A DNA stretch of 64,000 nucleotides from Citricoccus sp. CH26A (GCF_000224415.1 NZ_AFXQ01000007.1:1-64000); one strand, 5' to 3'; positions 17,619 to 27,066 are shown, numbered from the stretch's first letter. Program-made: numbers and translations. The notes: generated by a model not told the origin, from the sequence alone.

Positions 17619-18869
17619 ATGACTGCCCAGACTGACGCCTACATCTACGACGCCGTCCGCACCCCCTTCGGCAAGGTCGGCGGCGCGCTGGCCAAGACCC
17701 GCCCGGACGACCTGGCCACCGTCGTCGTGCGCGAGTCCGTCAAGCGCGCCCCCAAGCTGGCCGGCCTGCTGCCCGACGCCCCGGACACCCAGGGCACGGG
17801 AGCCGGCAGCGACCTGGCGCGGATCGACGAGGTCGTCTTCGGCAACGCCAACGGCGCCGGTGAGGAGAACCGCAACGTGGCCCGCATGGCCACCCTGCTG
17901 GCCGGGCTGCCCACCTCCATCCCCGGCACCACCGTGAACCGGCTGTGCGGCTCCTCGCTGGACGCCGCCATCATCGCCTCCCGCCAGATCAACACCGGTG
18001 AGGCCGACCTCATGCTCATCGGCGGCGTCGAGTCGATGTCCCGTGCCCCGTGGGTCCTGCCCAAGACCGAGCGTCCCTTCCCGATGCACAACCTGGAGCT
18101 GGCCAACACCACCCTCGGCTGGCGCCTGGTCAACCGCAACATGCCCAAGGAGTGGACCGTCTCCCTGGGTGAGGCCACCGAGCAGCTGCGGGAGAAGTAC
18201 GGCATCGACCGTGAGCGGATGGACGCGTTCGCCGCGAACTCGCACCAGCTCTCCGCCAAGGCCTGGGACGAGGGCAGGTACGACAACCTGACCGTCGCCG
18301 TGCCGGACGTGGACCTGGCCCGGGACGAGACCATCCGCCCGGACTCCACCGCGGAGTCCCTGTCCGGACTGCGCACCGTGTTCCGCAAGGAGAACGGCAT
18401 GATCACCGCCGGCAACTCCTCGCCCATGAACGACGGCGCCTCCGCCGCCTGGCTCGGCTCGGACAAGGCCGCCGACATCCTGGGCCGGCAGCCGCTGGCC
18501 CGGATCGCCGGCCGTGCGACCGCCGCCAACGAGCCGCAGTACTTCGGCTACGCGCCGGTGGACGCCGCCAACAAGGCCCTCGAGCGCGCCGGCATCACCT
18601 GGGACGACGTCTCCGCGGTGGAGCTCAACGAGGCCTTCGCCGCCCAGTCCCTGGCCTGCACCGACGCCTGGGGCGTGGACCTGTCCATCGTCAACGCCTG
18701 GGGCGGGGCCATCGCCATCGGCCACCCGCTCGGCGCCTCCGGCACCCGCGTGCTCGGCACCCTCGCACGCCGCCTCGAGGAGTCCGGCGACCGCTGGGGC
18801 GTGGCCGCGCTGTGCATCGGCGTCGGCCAGGGCATCGCCGTGGTGCTGGAGAACGTCAACGCCCGCTGA
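17619..18869 (+). CDS. pcaF: Beta-ketoadipyl-CoA thiolase
   Basis: 416 aa thiolase that splits beta-ketoadipyl-CoA into acetyl-CoA and succinyl-CoA. Catalytic residues visible: Cys110 in NRLCGSS, His in GHPLGASG and Cys in ALCIGVGQG; NEAFAAQ is also present. The specific role comes from its place in the pca cluster. TAGCCT at 17585-17590 may be its own -10 box; AGAGAGAAGG serves as ribosome binding site. A perfect 13-bp hairpin follows. Confidence 0.93.
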   Translation: MTAQTDAYIYDAVRTPFGKVGGALAKTRPDDLATVVVRESVKRAPKLAGLLPDAPDTQGTGAGSDLARIDEVVFGNANGAGEENRNVARMATLLAGLPTSIPGTTVNRLCGSSLDAAIIASRQINTGEADLMLIGGVESMSRAPWVLPKTERPFPMHNLELANTTLGWRLVNRNMPKEWTVSLGEATEQLREKYGIDRERMDAFAANSHQLSAKAWDEGRYDNLTVAVPDVDLARDETIRPDSTAESLSGLRTVFRKENGMITAGNSSPMNDGASAAWLGSDKAADILGRQPLARIAGRATAANEPQYFGYAPVDAANKALERAGITWDDVSAVELNEAFAAQSLACTDAWGVDLSIVNAWGGAIAIGHPLGASGTRVLGTLARRLEESGDRWGVAALCIGVGQGIAVVLENVNAR

Positions 18870-18883
18870 CCCCGTCCGGTCCC

Positions 18884-18928
18884 CGACGCCGGCCGGTGCG
18901 TTCGCAGCGCTGATCCCGGCCGGCGTCG
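18884..18928 (+). terminator. Hairpin between pcaF and pcaI
   Basis: Perfect 13-bp arms (18884-18896 and 18916-18928) with a 19-nt loop. It could terminate or attenuate transcription before pcaIJ. A small inverted repeat GTCAG-N7-CTGAC follows at 18932-18948. Confidence 0.5.
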
Positions 18929-18974
18929 TGGGTCAGACCCGACCTGACAGACCAACCCTTCCCAAGGAGGAACG

Positions 18975-19736
18975 ATGCTTGAGTTCGTGGACACGGCTGC
19001 CGAGGCCGTCTCCCGGATCACCGACGGCGCCACGGTGCTGATCGGTGGATTCGGCAACGCCGGCCAGCCGATGGAACTGATCGACGCGCTGATGGATTCC
19101 GGTGCCACCGGCCTGACCGTGGTGAACAACAACGCGGGGCAGGCCGACGCCGGCCTGGCCCTGCTGATCAAGGAGCGGCGGGTGGCCAAGATCATCTGCT
19201 CGTTCCCGCGCCAGTCCGACTCCTGGCACTTCGACGAGGCCTACCGCGCCGGCGAGATCGAGCTGGAACTCGTGCCGCAGGGCAACCTGGCCGAGCGCAT
19301 GCGCGCCGCCGGTGCCGGCATCGGCGGCTTCTTCAGCCCCACCGGGTACGGAACCCAGCTGGCCGAGGGCAAGGAGGTCCGCGAGATCGACGGCAAGCAC
19401 TACGTGCTGGAGTCCCCGATCCGCGGCGACTTCGCCCTGATCAAGGCCTACGCCGCCGACCCGTACGGCAACCTGGTCTACCGCAAGACCGCCCGCAACT
19501 TCGGGCCCGTCATGGCCACCGCCGCCGCGCACACCATCGTGCAGGTGGACGAGGTCCTGGACGAGCCGCTGAACCCCGAGCACGTGGTGACCCCGGGGAT
19601 CTACGTGGACACCGTCGTGGGGATCCCGACCGGTTCCGGCGTGAAGGAGCGCGAGGAGCGCGAGGCCCTGACCGCCGGGCGGCCCAAGCCCTGCATGGCC
19701 ACCAAGACCGCGGCCGAGCTGGCCGCCCAGAAGTGA
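18975..19736 (+). CDS. pcaI: 3-oxoadipate CoA-transferase subunit A
   Basis: 253 aa. Alpha subunit of the enzyme that moves CoA from succinyl-CoA to beta-ketoadipate. N-terminal glycine-rich GATVLIGGFGNAGQP and the FSPTGYGTQLAEGKEVREIDGK region are typical. Start ATG 18975 follows AAGGAGGAACG. Its stop is 14 nt before pcaJ. Confidence 0.95.
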   Translation: MLEFVDTAAEAVSRITDGATVLIGGFGNAGQPMELIDALMDSGATGLTVVNNNAGQADAGLALLIKERRVAKIICSFPRQSDSWHFDEAYRAGEIELELVPQGNLAERMRAAGAGIGGFFSPTGYGTQLAEGKEVREIDGKHYVLESPIRGDFALIKAYAADPYGNLVYRKTARNFGPVMATAAAHTIVQVDEVLDEPLNPEHVVTPGIYVDTVVGIPTGSGVKEREEREALTAGRPKPCMATKTAAELAAQK

Positions 19737-19750
19737 AGGGGACGAGCGAG

Positions 19751-20449
19751 ATGAGCGAGCAGACCACCGAGGCCGCGGACGTCCAGGCGTTCCACAGCAC
19801 CGACACCCCGCTGACCCAGGACGAACTGGCCCGGGTCATCGCCGATGACATCGCGCCGGGCTCCTTCGTGAACCTGGGCATCGGCCAGCCGACCACCGTG
19901 TCCAACTACCTCTCCCCGGAGAAGAAGGTCACGCTGCACACCGAGAACGGCATGCTGGGCTTCGGTCCGCAGGCCACCGGCGACCAGGTGGACGAGGACC
20001 TGATCAACGCCGGCAAGATCCCGGTGACCGAGCTGCCGGGTGCCTCCTACTTCCACCACGCCGACTCCTTCGCCATGATGCGCGGCGGCCACCTGGACGT
20101 CTGCGTGCTGGGCGCCTACCAGGTCTCCGCCACCGGTGACCTGGCCAACTGGTCCACCGGCAAGCCCGGGGCCATCCCCGCCGTGGGCGGTGCCATGGAC
20201 CTGGCGATCGGCGCCAAGGACACCTACGTGATGATGGACCTGTTCACGAAGAAGGGTGACCGCAAGCTGATGGCCGAGTGCACCTTCCCGCTCACCGGCG
20301 TGGGCTGCGTGTCCCGGATCTACTCGGACCGGGCCGTGCTGCTGCTGGACCCCTCCGGTGTGGTGACCGTGCGCGAGCTGCACGGCCTCACCTTCGAGGA
20401 ACTGCAGGAGAGGCACCCGGACGTGCGTTTCGAGAAGGCCGGCGCCTGA
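19751..20449 (+). CDS. pcaJ: 3-oxoadipate CoA-transferase subunit B
   Basis: 232 aa from ATG 19751; a GTG at 19733 overlapping the pcaI stop is possible but less likely. Beta subunit carrying the catalytic glutamate in HTENGMLGFG after the NLGIGQPT motif. Completes the pathway with PcaI and PcaF. A hairpin terminator follows at 20496-20529. Confidence 0.95.
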   Translation: MSEQTTEAADVQAFHSTDTPLTQDELARVIADDIAPGSFVNLGIGQPTTVSNYLSPEKKVTLHTENGMLGFGPQATGDQVDEDLINAGKIPVTELPGASYFHHADSFAMMRGGHLDVCVLGAYQVSATGDLANWSTGKPGAIPAVGGAMDLAIGAKDTYVMMDLFTKKGDRKLMAECTFPLTGVGCVSRIYSDRAVLLLDPSGVVTVRELHGLTFEELQERHPDVRFEKAGA

Positions 20450-20495
20450 GCCGCTGAGCCCTCCGCGCGGCCCTGGCCGCGTGCCCTCCAGACGA

Positions 20496-20529
20496 CGGCC
20501 GGTCACCTCCCGAGGTGGCCGGCCGTCAT
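20496..20529 (+). terminator. Terminator hairpin after pcaJ
   Basis: 15-nt arms (20496-20510, 20515-20529) with one mismatch and a CCCG loop, 46 nt after the pcaJ stop. Confidence 0.6.
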
Positions 20530-20672
20530 CGTCCGTCATCCGGCCCCCGGCCTCCGTGTGCGGGCCGGTGTCCGTGCGCGGGCCGGTGCCGGGTTCCCGG
20601 CGTCCGTCATCATCGAGAGGACTCGTCCTGCGGGGTGCGGTACGGGACGAGTCTCCTGAACCCGGATCATCA

Positions 20673-20693
20673 CTGTCCACACGCTGTGGACAG
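20673..20693. promoter_or_regulatory. Perfect inverted repeat before the AbiEi-like gene
   Basis: CTGTCCACA-CGC-TGTGGACAG, nine-base arms with a 3-nt spacer, ending 38 nt before the GTG start at 20732. Likely operator, possibly autoregulatory. Confidence 0.45.
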
Positions 20694-20731
20694 CGTTCCC
20701 GCGGGCGCCCCGGACCGGCCAGCATGGGCGG

Positions 20732-21856
20732 GTGACGTCCCCTGCGAACGCCGAACCCCTCCTGATCCGCCGCACCGAGAACGACGGGGGCCGCTCCGCC
20801 CGGATGCTGGCCCGCCGGGCCCAGCGGGGAGAGCTGGTCCGCCTGGCTCCCGGCACGTACGCGTCCACGCGGCGGTGGCTGCTGCTGTCCCGGCAGGACC
20901 GTCGCCGGGTGAGTGCCGTGGCCTTCGCGGACTCCCGACGCCGGCCGGTCACCTTCTGCGGGGCGACGGCGCTCGGACTCCTGGGGTATCCGGTGGTCGA
21001 GCAGGCCCCCACCCTCCACGTCCGCGCGGTGCACCGCGGCGACTCGGGGACGCGGCGGCAGGTGTCGCCCTACGTCAACGAGCAGGAGGTCCTGAAGACC
21101 GTCCCCGAGCTCAGTGCGCAGGGCCTGGTGAACGGGGACGGCCGCGTTCCCGTGCTTCCTCGCGTGCACCGGCACTGGAACGCGCCGGGCGGGGAGGCCG
21201 CACGGGCCGGTGCCGGTGCCGCGACGGACGGATCGTCACCGCTGGCCCCCACCCGGGTCAGCGTGTGCCTGGAGGACGGCACGGTGCTGGGCCGGGTGCG
21301 GGTGGATCCACTGCCGGCAGCGATGGCTCTGGTCTTCGGCAGCGAACCGCTGAGCACGGGGACCGCCGCGGCCGATGCCATCAAGCGTGACCACCACGCT
21401 GCCGACCTGGTGGTCGGCCGTGCGCGCGAGCTCCTGCCCTCCGCCGCCCAGCGCACCCGGTTCGATGCCCAGTGGGCGTTCGCCGACGCGCGGTCCGAGT
21501 CGGTGGGGGAGTCCTTGAGCCGGGCCATCATCCACGAGGCGGGCTTCGTGGTGCCCGAGCTCCAGTACGCGGTGCTGGACACGGCGGGGACGTTGATCGC
21601 CCGGACCGACTTCTACTGGGAGGACATCCGCCTGACCGCCGAGTTCGACGGACTGGTGAAGTACACGGGGCGGCTGGCGCGTCCCGGGGCCGGCGGCCCC
21701 GTGGGGCAGGACGCCCTGGTCCGGGAGAAGCATCGCGAGGACGCCGTCCGCCGGCAGGGGTATGGCATGGCGCGGTGGATCTGGGCCGACCTGTTCACCC
21801 GGCGGCGGTTCGAGGCCATCCTGGAGCAGCACGGCGTCCCTCGGCGGCGAGGGTGA
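20732..21856 (+). CDS. AbiEi-like antitoxin/nuclease-fold protein, orphan
   Basis: 374 aa. Residues about 10-100 resemble the winged-helix N-terminus of AbiEi-type antitoxin proteins (ARRAQRGELVRLAPGTYAS, then a GATALGLLGYP helix). The C-terminal third (ARTDFYWEDIRLTAEFDG, EKHREDAVRRQGYGMARW) resembles the small DUF559/Vsr-like nuclease fold, with acidic residues and Lys spaced as in PD-(D/E)xK proteins. Such proteins are common single genes in actinobacteria and of unknown role. No AbiEii-like toxin is adjacent. GTG 20732 has no strong ribosome binding site. Family assignment is by pattern only. Confidence 0.6.
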   Translation: MTSPANAEPLLIRRTENDGGRSARMLARRAQRGELVRLAPGTYASTRRWLLLSRQDRRRVSAVAFADSRRRPVTFCGATALGLLGYPVVEQAPTLHVRAVHRGDSGTRRQVSPYVNEQEVLKTVPELSAQGLVNGDGRVPVLPRVHRHWNAPGGEAARAGAGAATDGSSPLAPTRVSVCLEDGTVLGRVRVDPLPAAMALVFGSEPLSTGTAAADAIKRDHHAADLVVGRARELLPSAAQRTRFDAQWAFADARSESVGESLSRAIIHEAGFVVPELQYAVLDTAGTLIARTDFYWEDIRLTAEFDGLVKYTGRLARPGAGGPVGQDALVREKHREDAVRRQGYGMARWIWADLFTRRRFEAILEQHGVPRRRG

Positions 21857-22168
21857 TCCACCGGCACCCTCAGCAGCGGTTCATCCGGATTCGGACGACA
21901 TGTCCGTGGAGTCCCCCGGGGTGACGTGTCCTCTCGACCATGATGGGCCGCCCCGACCCGCCCCGCTCTGCCCCCGACCCGCCCCGCCCCGACGCGCGGA
22001 GGCGTGGCGACCTGGAATGACCGCCGAGGTCGGAGGGGCTTCACCCGGACGTCACCTCGGGGGCCCCGGATCGTCAACCGGGACGAGAAGGGTGGACGGG
22101 CATGGGCCCGGCCGGCCGCGACGGGATGACGCGGGGACCGGCGCGGGCCACGACAGGAAGGCATCCTC
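21857..22168. other. 312-nt intergenic region
   Basis: No gene supported. It contains a short C-rich direct repeat, CCCGACCCGCCCCG-like, around 21953-21993. I see no clear promoter. Confidence 0.4.
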
Positions 22169-23419
22169 GTGACACCCACCCCGACCCAGAACCGCCGCCC
22201 GGGCACCCGGCGCCGTTCGTCCGCAGCCACCCTGGCCGTGACCCTGTCCGCCGCGGTCCTCGCCGGGGGCGCGCTGTCCGGTCCCGCCGCGGCGGCCCCG
22301 GCCCCTCAGGACGCACCCGTGCTCATCGGTCACCGTGGTGCCGCCGGGACCGCTCCGGAGAACACGGTGGCGGCCTTCGAGGACGGCCGCGCGTCCGGAG
22401 CGGACTTCTTCGAGATCGACGTGCAGCTCTCCGCGGACGGGGTGCCGTTCCTCTTCCACGACAACACCCCGGCCCGCACCACGAACGTGGACGAGGTCTT
22501 CCCCGGTCGAGAGGACGACCCCATCACGTCCTTCACCTGGGCCGAGCTGCAGCAGCTGGACGCCGGCTCCTACTTCTCCGAGGAGTACGCGGGCGAGAGG
22601 ATCCCGCACTTCGACGCGGCCGCCGAGATCGCGACCCGCAACACCGGCGTGTTCATCGAGATCAAGTCCCCGGTGAACTCCCCGGGCATCGAGAAGGTCG
22701 TGGCCGAGGCCCTCGCCGAGGACGAGGAGTGGAACGAGCTGCTGGAGGCGGACAGGATCGAGGTGCTCGGCTTCGACGAGGCCTCCAACCAGCGCTTCGC
22801 TCAGCTCGCCCCGGACGTGCCGTTGCAGCAGCTGGTGGGCACCGTGCCGGACGCGGCCACGCTGGAGCGCTACGCCACCTTCGCCGACTCCTTCGGCACG
22901 AACTACCGCACCCTGGACGAGGCCGGGGCCCAGCGGGTCAAGGACGCCGGGCTGGGCCTGGGCGTCTACACCGTGAACTCCACCGAGGCCTACGACGAGG
23001 CCGCGGCCCTGGGCGTGGACCGGATCACCGGTGACTTCCCCATCCAGTTCTCCCGCTACGAGCGCGAGCTGAAGGTGTTCCCGCAGAACACCGGCGTGCG
23101 GATCGCGGACTCCGTCAATGACGTCCCCGGTGAGGACCTGCAGGCCGAGACCGGTGAGCACGTCGTGCTGGAGAACACCGGGAGGCGCACCGTCGACGTC
23201 TCCGGCTGGCTGCTCCGCGACGCCGCCAACAACCTCCTGAGCGTCGGCGAGGGCTACTCGATCCGCCCGGGCGAGCGGCTGCGCGTCTACACCGGTCCCG
23301 GGACGAACGCGACGGACGCCTACTACAACGGCGGCACCGCCAACGTCCTGAACAACGGCGGCGATTCCGTGGCGCTGTGGACGGACGAGGGGACGCTCCA
23401 GGACACCTTCGCGAACTGA
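22169..23419 (+). CDS. Secreted glycerophosphodiester phosphodiesterase with C-terminal lamin-tail domain
   Basis: 416 aa. Sec signal peptide (residues 1 to about 45, Arg-rich start, hydrophobic core, AAAAP cleavage region). GDPD barrel from about 50 to 295: IGHRGAAGTAPENTVAAF, EIDVQLSADG and FLFHDNT hold the metal/catalytic residues; YTVNSTEAYDEAAALGVDRI near its end. Residues about 300-416 form a lamin-tail (LTD) beta domain: EHVVLENTGRRTVDVSGWLLRD. LTD domains occur on secreted phosphatases and nucleases and may mediate surface or membrane association. Start GTG 22169 follows AGGAAGG. Would release sn-glycerol-3-phosphate from phosphodiesters outside the cell. Confidence 0.88.
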   Translation: MTPTPTQNRRPGTRRRSSAATLAVTLSAAVLAGGALSGPAAAAPAPQDAPVLIGHRGAAGTAPENTVAAFEDGRASGADFFEIDVQLSADGVPFLFHDNTPARTTNVDEVFPGREDDPITSFTWAELQQLDAGSYFSEEYAGERIPHFDAAAEIATRNTGVFIEIKSPVNSPGIEKVVAEALAEDEEWNELLEADRIEVLGFDEASNQRFAQLAPDVPLQQLVGTVPDAATLERYATFADSFGTNYRTLDEAGAQRVKDAGLGLGVYTVNSTEAYDEAAALGVDRITGDFPIQFSRYERELKVFPQNTGVRIADSVNDVPGEDLQAETGEHVVLENTGRRTVDVSGWLLRDAANNLLSVGEGYSIRPGERLRVYTGPGTNATDAYYNGGTANVLNNGGDSVALWTDEGTLQDTFAN

Positions 23420-23434
23420 TCCGCACTCCACCTC

Positions 23435-23485
23435 GGGGGCGGTCCTCCCGAGTCCTGGTGCCCGGGGCCCGGGAGGACCGCCCCC
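23435..23485. terminator. Bidirectional terminator hairpin
   Basis: Perfect 16-bp arms (23435-23450 and 23470-23485) with a 19-nt loop, between the convergent GDPD and MarR genes. Confidence 0.7.
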
Positions 23486-23510
23486 ACGTCGTGGTCCGCG
23501 GGCCGGGCGG

Positions 23511-24014
23511 TCAGAACGCGATCCGGGTCAGCAGCTCGCGCAGCTGCTCGCGTTCGGCGGCGGAGAGCTTGGCCAGGACCTCCTGGTCGGAGGCCTCGGT
23601 CAGTTCGTGGCCGAGCTGTTCGACCCGGTGGCCCTCGTCGGTGACGGCGATCATGCGCGAGCGGCGGTCCTTCGGGTCGGTCAGCCGCTCCACGAGGCCG
23701 CGCTGCTCGAGCACGTCCACGAGTGCCACCACCTGGCTCGGGTCGAGGTCGAGGAACTCGCTGAGCTCCCGCTGGGTCGGGTTGGTCCCGTGCGCCGCCA
23801 CGGACAGCACCGAGAAGTGGCTCACCTTCAGCCCGAGCTCCGCCTTAAGCAGGGTGTTGGCGTGACCGGTGCCCCGGGACCGGGCGCGTGCGGTGAGGAA
23901 CTGGATCTGGTGCGCCAGGCGGGTGGACCGGAGGCGGTCGACGCCGGCGGCCCCGGTGGTCGCGTCCGTGCCGGTAGCGGTGTGGTCCAGGCCGGTGGGT
24001 GTCGTGGTGGTCAT
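23511..24014 (-). CDS. MarR-family regulator 1
   Basis: 167 aa from ATG 24014. Winged helix with recognition region QRELSEFLDLDPSQVVALVD and wing LTDPKDRRSRMIAVTDEG. Strongly similar to MarR 2 (28910-29395): both carry a QIQFLTARAR N-terminus and end in L[LT][TK]IAF-like helices. Third gene of the leftward unit ligase-MFS-MarR that starts behind the operator at 27115-27135, so it probably controls its own operon. MarR proteins of CoA-ligase operons often bind the acyl-CoA product; that is inference here. Confidence 0.86.
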   Translation of the reverse strand: MTTTTPTGLDHTATGTDATTGAAGVDRLRSTRLAHQIQFLTARARSRGTGHANTLLKAELGLKVSHFSVLSVAAHGTNPTQRELSEFLDLDPSQVVALVDVLEQRGLVERLTDPKDRRSRMIAVTDEGHRVEQLGHELTEASDQEVLAKLSAAEREQLRELLTRIAF

Positions 24015-24113
24015 GGTGGTATCCGTCGTGGTCGGGGCGGTCAGTGCCGCCGGTGGCCGGGACGGTGCGCCCGGCCGGGGGCCAAGAGGGCGCACCGTGT
24101 CGATGCCCGGAAC

Positions 24114-25475
24114 TCAGTGCTCGTGGGTGGTCAGGTCGAGGTCCTTGGACTCCCGCGTCAGCACGATCGCGATGACGGAGACGAGCGCCATGCCGGCCAG
24201 GAAGCCGATGACCGGGACCACGGAGGTGCCGCCGCCGGGACCGGCGAAGAGCGTGGCCAGGATGGTCGGGGTGAACCCGGCGCCGATCAGGGTGGCCAGC
24301 TGGTAGCCCAGGGAGGCGCCGGTGTAGCGGGCGCCGGTGCCGAACTGCTCGGAGATGAAGGCGGCCAGCGGGCCGTAGAGCATCCCGTGCAGGCCGAGAG
24401 CGATGGTGAAGGCCAGGGTCAGCACGAACCAGTTGGTGGACTGCAGCATGGTGAAGAACGGGGTGAGGAACATGACGAACAGCACCAGTCCGGCGATCAT
24501 CACGGGGCGGCGGCCGAAGCGGTCGGAGACGCGGCCGAAGCCGATCACGAAGGCGATGGAGATGACCGAGGCCACGGCGAAGGCGTAGAGCACGTCGGAC
24601 CGGGCGTTGCCGGCGTCGGTGGCGTAACCCACGGAGAAGGTGGACAGCAGCACCTGCAGGCCGAACCCGGAGGCACCGCCGAACATCGTCAGCAACAGGG
24701 CCTTCGGCCGGCGCAGCACCTGCAGCAGCGGCATCTTCGGCTTGGGGGCGGACGAGGCCTCCTCGGCCTTCGCCAGGGCGGCGGTGAACACGGGAGACTC
24801 GCTGACCCGGGCGCGGATCACCATGCCGATGACCAGCAGCACGAAGGAGAGCAGGAACGGCACGCGCCAGCCCCAGGCCAGGAACTGCTCCTGCGGGAGG
24901 GCGGCGGAGAAGGTGCCGAGGATGAAGGTGCCCAGGGCCGCACCGGTGGGAGCACCGGCGTTGGTGAAGGAGGCCGCGAAGCCCCGCTTGCCGGACTCGG
25001 AGTGCTCCAGCGCCATCAGCGCCGCGCCTCCCCACTCACCGCCCACCGCGATGCCCTGGCAGACGCGCAGGAACACGAGGATGACCGCGCCCCAGCCGCC
25101 GATCTGCGCCGCGCCCGGGACCAGGCCGATCAGGGTGGAGGCCACGCCCATGATGAGCATGGACAGCACCAGCATCTTCTTGCGCCCCAGCCTGTCACCG
25201 AAGTGGCCGAAGATCGCCCCGCCGAGGGGACGGGCCAGGTAGCCGGCGGCGAACGTGCCGTAGGCGGCGATCGTGCCGGTCAACGGGTCCAGGCCGCTGA
25301 AGAACACCGCCGGGAAGACCACGGCCGAGGCGGCGGCGTAGAGCAGGAAGTCGTAGAACTCGATCGTCGAGCCCAGGTAGCTGGACAGGATGACCCGGCG
25401 GGCCTCGCGGCGCTTGACCCCCGGATCGAGGGCGTCGAGGTCGGGTGCGGTGTGCTGTGCGGAGACGGTCGTCAT
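24114..25475 (-). CDS. MFS transporter, metabolite:H+ symporter (MHS) family
   Basis: 453 aa, twelve predicted membrane segments. Family marks: STIEFYDFLLYAAASAVVF at TM1, GHFGDRLGRKKML in loop 2-3 and GISVGGEWGG-like QGIAVGGEWGG in TM4. MHS members import carboxylic acids and aromatic acids with protons. It lies 46 nt after the acyl-CoA ligase gene, so it likely imports the acid that the ligase activates. ATG 25475 has GGAGAG upstream. Confidence 0.88.
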   Translation of the reverse strand: MTTVSAQHTAPDLDALDPGVKRREARRVILSSYLGSTIEFYDFLLYAAASAVVFPAVFFSGLDPLTGTIAAYGTFAAGYLARPLGGAIFGHFGDRLGRKKMLVLSMLIMGVASTLIGLVPGAAQIGGWGAVILVFLRVCQGIAVGGEWGGAALMALEHSESGKRGFAASFTNAGAPTGAALGTFILGTFSAALPQEQFLAWGWRVPFLLSFVLLVIGMVIRARVSESPVFTAALAKAEEASSAPKPKMPLLQVLRRPKALLLTMFGGASGFGLQVLLSTFSVGYATDAGNARSDVLYAFAVASVISIAFVIGFGRVSDRFGRRPVMIAGLVLFVMFLTPFFTMLQSTNWFVLTLAFTIALGLHGMLYGPLAAFISEQFGTGARYTGASLGYQLATLIGAGFTPTILATLFAGPGGGTSVVPVIGFLAGMALVSVIAIVLTRESKDLDLTTHEH

Positions 25476-25521
25476 GATGCTCTCCAGTCAGGAAGGGGCG
25501 GGGTTCAGGGATGGGCGGGGG

Positions 25522-27066
25522 TCAGGAGGCCGGCACCGGCTGGGTGCGCTCCCGCAGGACGTTCTTGCGGATCTTCCCGGTGGAGGTGCGCGGCAGCTCC
25601 TCCACCACGAGCACCTCCCGGGGCAGCTTGTAGCGGGCCAGGCGGGCGCTGAGCTGGTCGCGCAACCCGGGCCCGCCGGGGACGCCGGCCCCGGTGCGCG
25701 CCTCCGGGCGCAGCACCACGAAGGCCAGCCCGGTCTCGCCCCAGCGCTCGTCCGGGACCCCGACGACGGCGGCCTCCAGGACCGCGGGCAGGGAGAGCAG
25801 GGCGTTCTCGACCTCGGCGGGGTAGACGTTCTCGCCGCCGGAGATGTACATGTCCTTGATGCGGTCCTTGATGGTGAAGTACCCCTGGGCATCCCGCACG
25901 GCGATGTCCCCGGAGTGGTACCAGCCGTCCGCGAGGGCGGACTCGGTCGCCTCCGGGCGGTTCCAGTAGCCCTTCATGACCTGGGGGCCGCGGACCCAGA
26001 CCTCACCGGCCCGGTCGGTGCCGACGTCCTCGCCCGTGGCCGGGTCCACGAGCCGGACCTCGGAGAAGAAGTGCGGACGGCCGGCCGTGCCCGCGTGGGA
26101 CAGGGCGTCCTGGGCCTCGAGCAGGCAGACGCCGGGGGCGGTCTCGGTCATGCCGAAGCCCTGGACGATCTTGACGTCGCGCTCGGTCCACGTCCGGATG
26201 GACCGCTCGCTCAACGGCGAACCGCCCACCATGATCGAGCGCAGCGAGGACAGGTCCGTGCCGGCGAAACCGGGGGCCTCGGCCAGCAGGTCGATCATGG
26301 CCGGGACCATGAACGTGCCGGTGACCCGGGAACGCTCGATCTCGGCCAGCACGTCGGCCGGGCGGAACTGCCGGTGGATGATGATCCGCCCGCCCATCAT
26401 GAAGGTGGGCATCGTGGTCATGTTCATCCCGGCGATGTGGAACAGCGGCGCCACGGACAGCATCACCTCGTCCTGGCGCAGGTCCGTGCCGGTGAACGCA
26501 TTGAGGTACTGGTAGGTCAGGTTCCGGTGGGTCAGCATGGCGCCCTTGGGGCGGCCCGTGGTGCCCGAGGTGTACATGAACAGGGCGACGTCGTCATCGT
26601 CCACGTCGGCCTCGACCTCGGCGGTGGAGGCCCCCGCGAGCAGGTCCTCGTAGCGCAGCCCGGGCCCCTCCGGGCCCTCGGCCGCCACGAGCGTCAGCCG
26701 CGGGTGCCGCTCGGCCAGGCGGGCGGCGACGTCGGCCACCTCCCGGCCGTACACGACGGCGGTGGCCTCGGAGTCGGTCACGATGAACTCGACCTCGGCG
26801 GGGGACAGGCGGGGATTGACCAGCACCGGGGTGGCGCCGAAGAGGTTGGCGGCGAAGAAGGTCTCCAGCAGGGAGGGGTGGTTGAACCCCACGTAGGCCA
26901 CGCGCTCGCCGCGCACCACGCCGAGCCCCTGCAACCCGTGGGCCAGGCGGGTGACCCGCTGGCTGAACTCGCCGTAGGTGGTGGTGGCGCCCTCGAACTC
27001 GATGGCCACGGCCTCCGGTCGCACGGTGGCCCGACGACGGGGGTAGGTGCCGATGCCAATGTTCAT
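25522..27066 (-). CDS. Acyl-CoA synthetase (AMP-forming) 1
   Basis: 514 aa. Activates a carboxylic acid via acyl-AMP to acyl-CoA. P-loop motif YTSGTTGRPKGAMLTH, A5 motif GFGMTE, A7 SGD and A8 hinge, GGENVYPAEVE and the catalytic lysine motif RTSTGKIRKN near the C-terminus are intact. Start ATG 27066 with GAAGGAG. First gene of the leftward operon and divergent from the Tmm-like gene. About 40 percent-like similarity by eye to the ligase at 36728. Chain length or aromatic specificity cannot be read off. Confidence 0.9.
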   Translation of the reverse strand: MNIGIGTYPRRRATVRPEAVAIEFEGATTTYGEFSQRVTRLAHGLQGLGVVRGERVAYVGFNHPSLLETFFAANLFGATPVLVNPRLSPAEVEFIVTDSEATAVVYGREVADVAARLAERHPRLTLVAAEGPEGPGLRYEDLLAGASTAEVEADVDDDDVALFMYTSGTTGRPKGAMLTHRNLTYQYLNAFTGTDLRQDEVMLSVAPLFHIAGMNMTTMPTFMMGGRIIIHRQFRPADVLAEIERSRVTGTFMVPAMIDLLAEAPGFAGTDLSSLRSIMVGGSPLSERSIRTWTERDVKIVQGFGMTETAPGVCLLEAQDALSHAGTAGRPHFFSEVRLVDPATGEDVGTDRAGEVWVRGPQVMKGYWNRPEATESALADGWYHSGDIAVRDAQGYFTIKDRIKDMYISGGENVYPAEVENALLSLPAVLEAAVVGVPDERWGETGLAFVVLRPEARTGAGVPGGPGLRDQLSARLARYKLPREVLVVEELPRTSTGKIRKNVLRERTQPVPAS

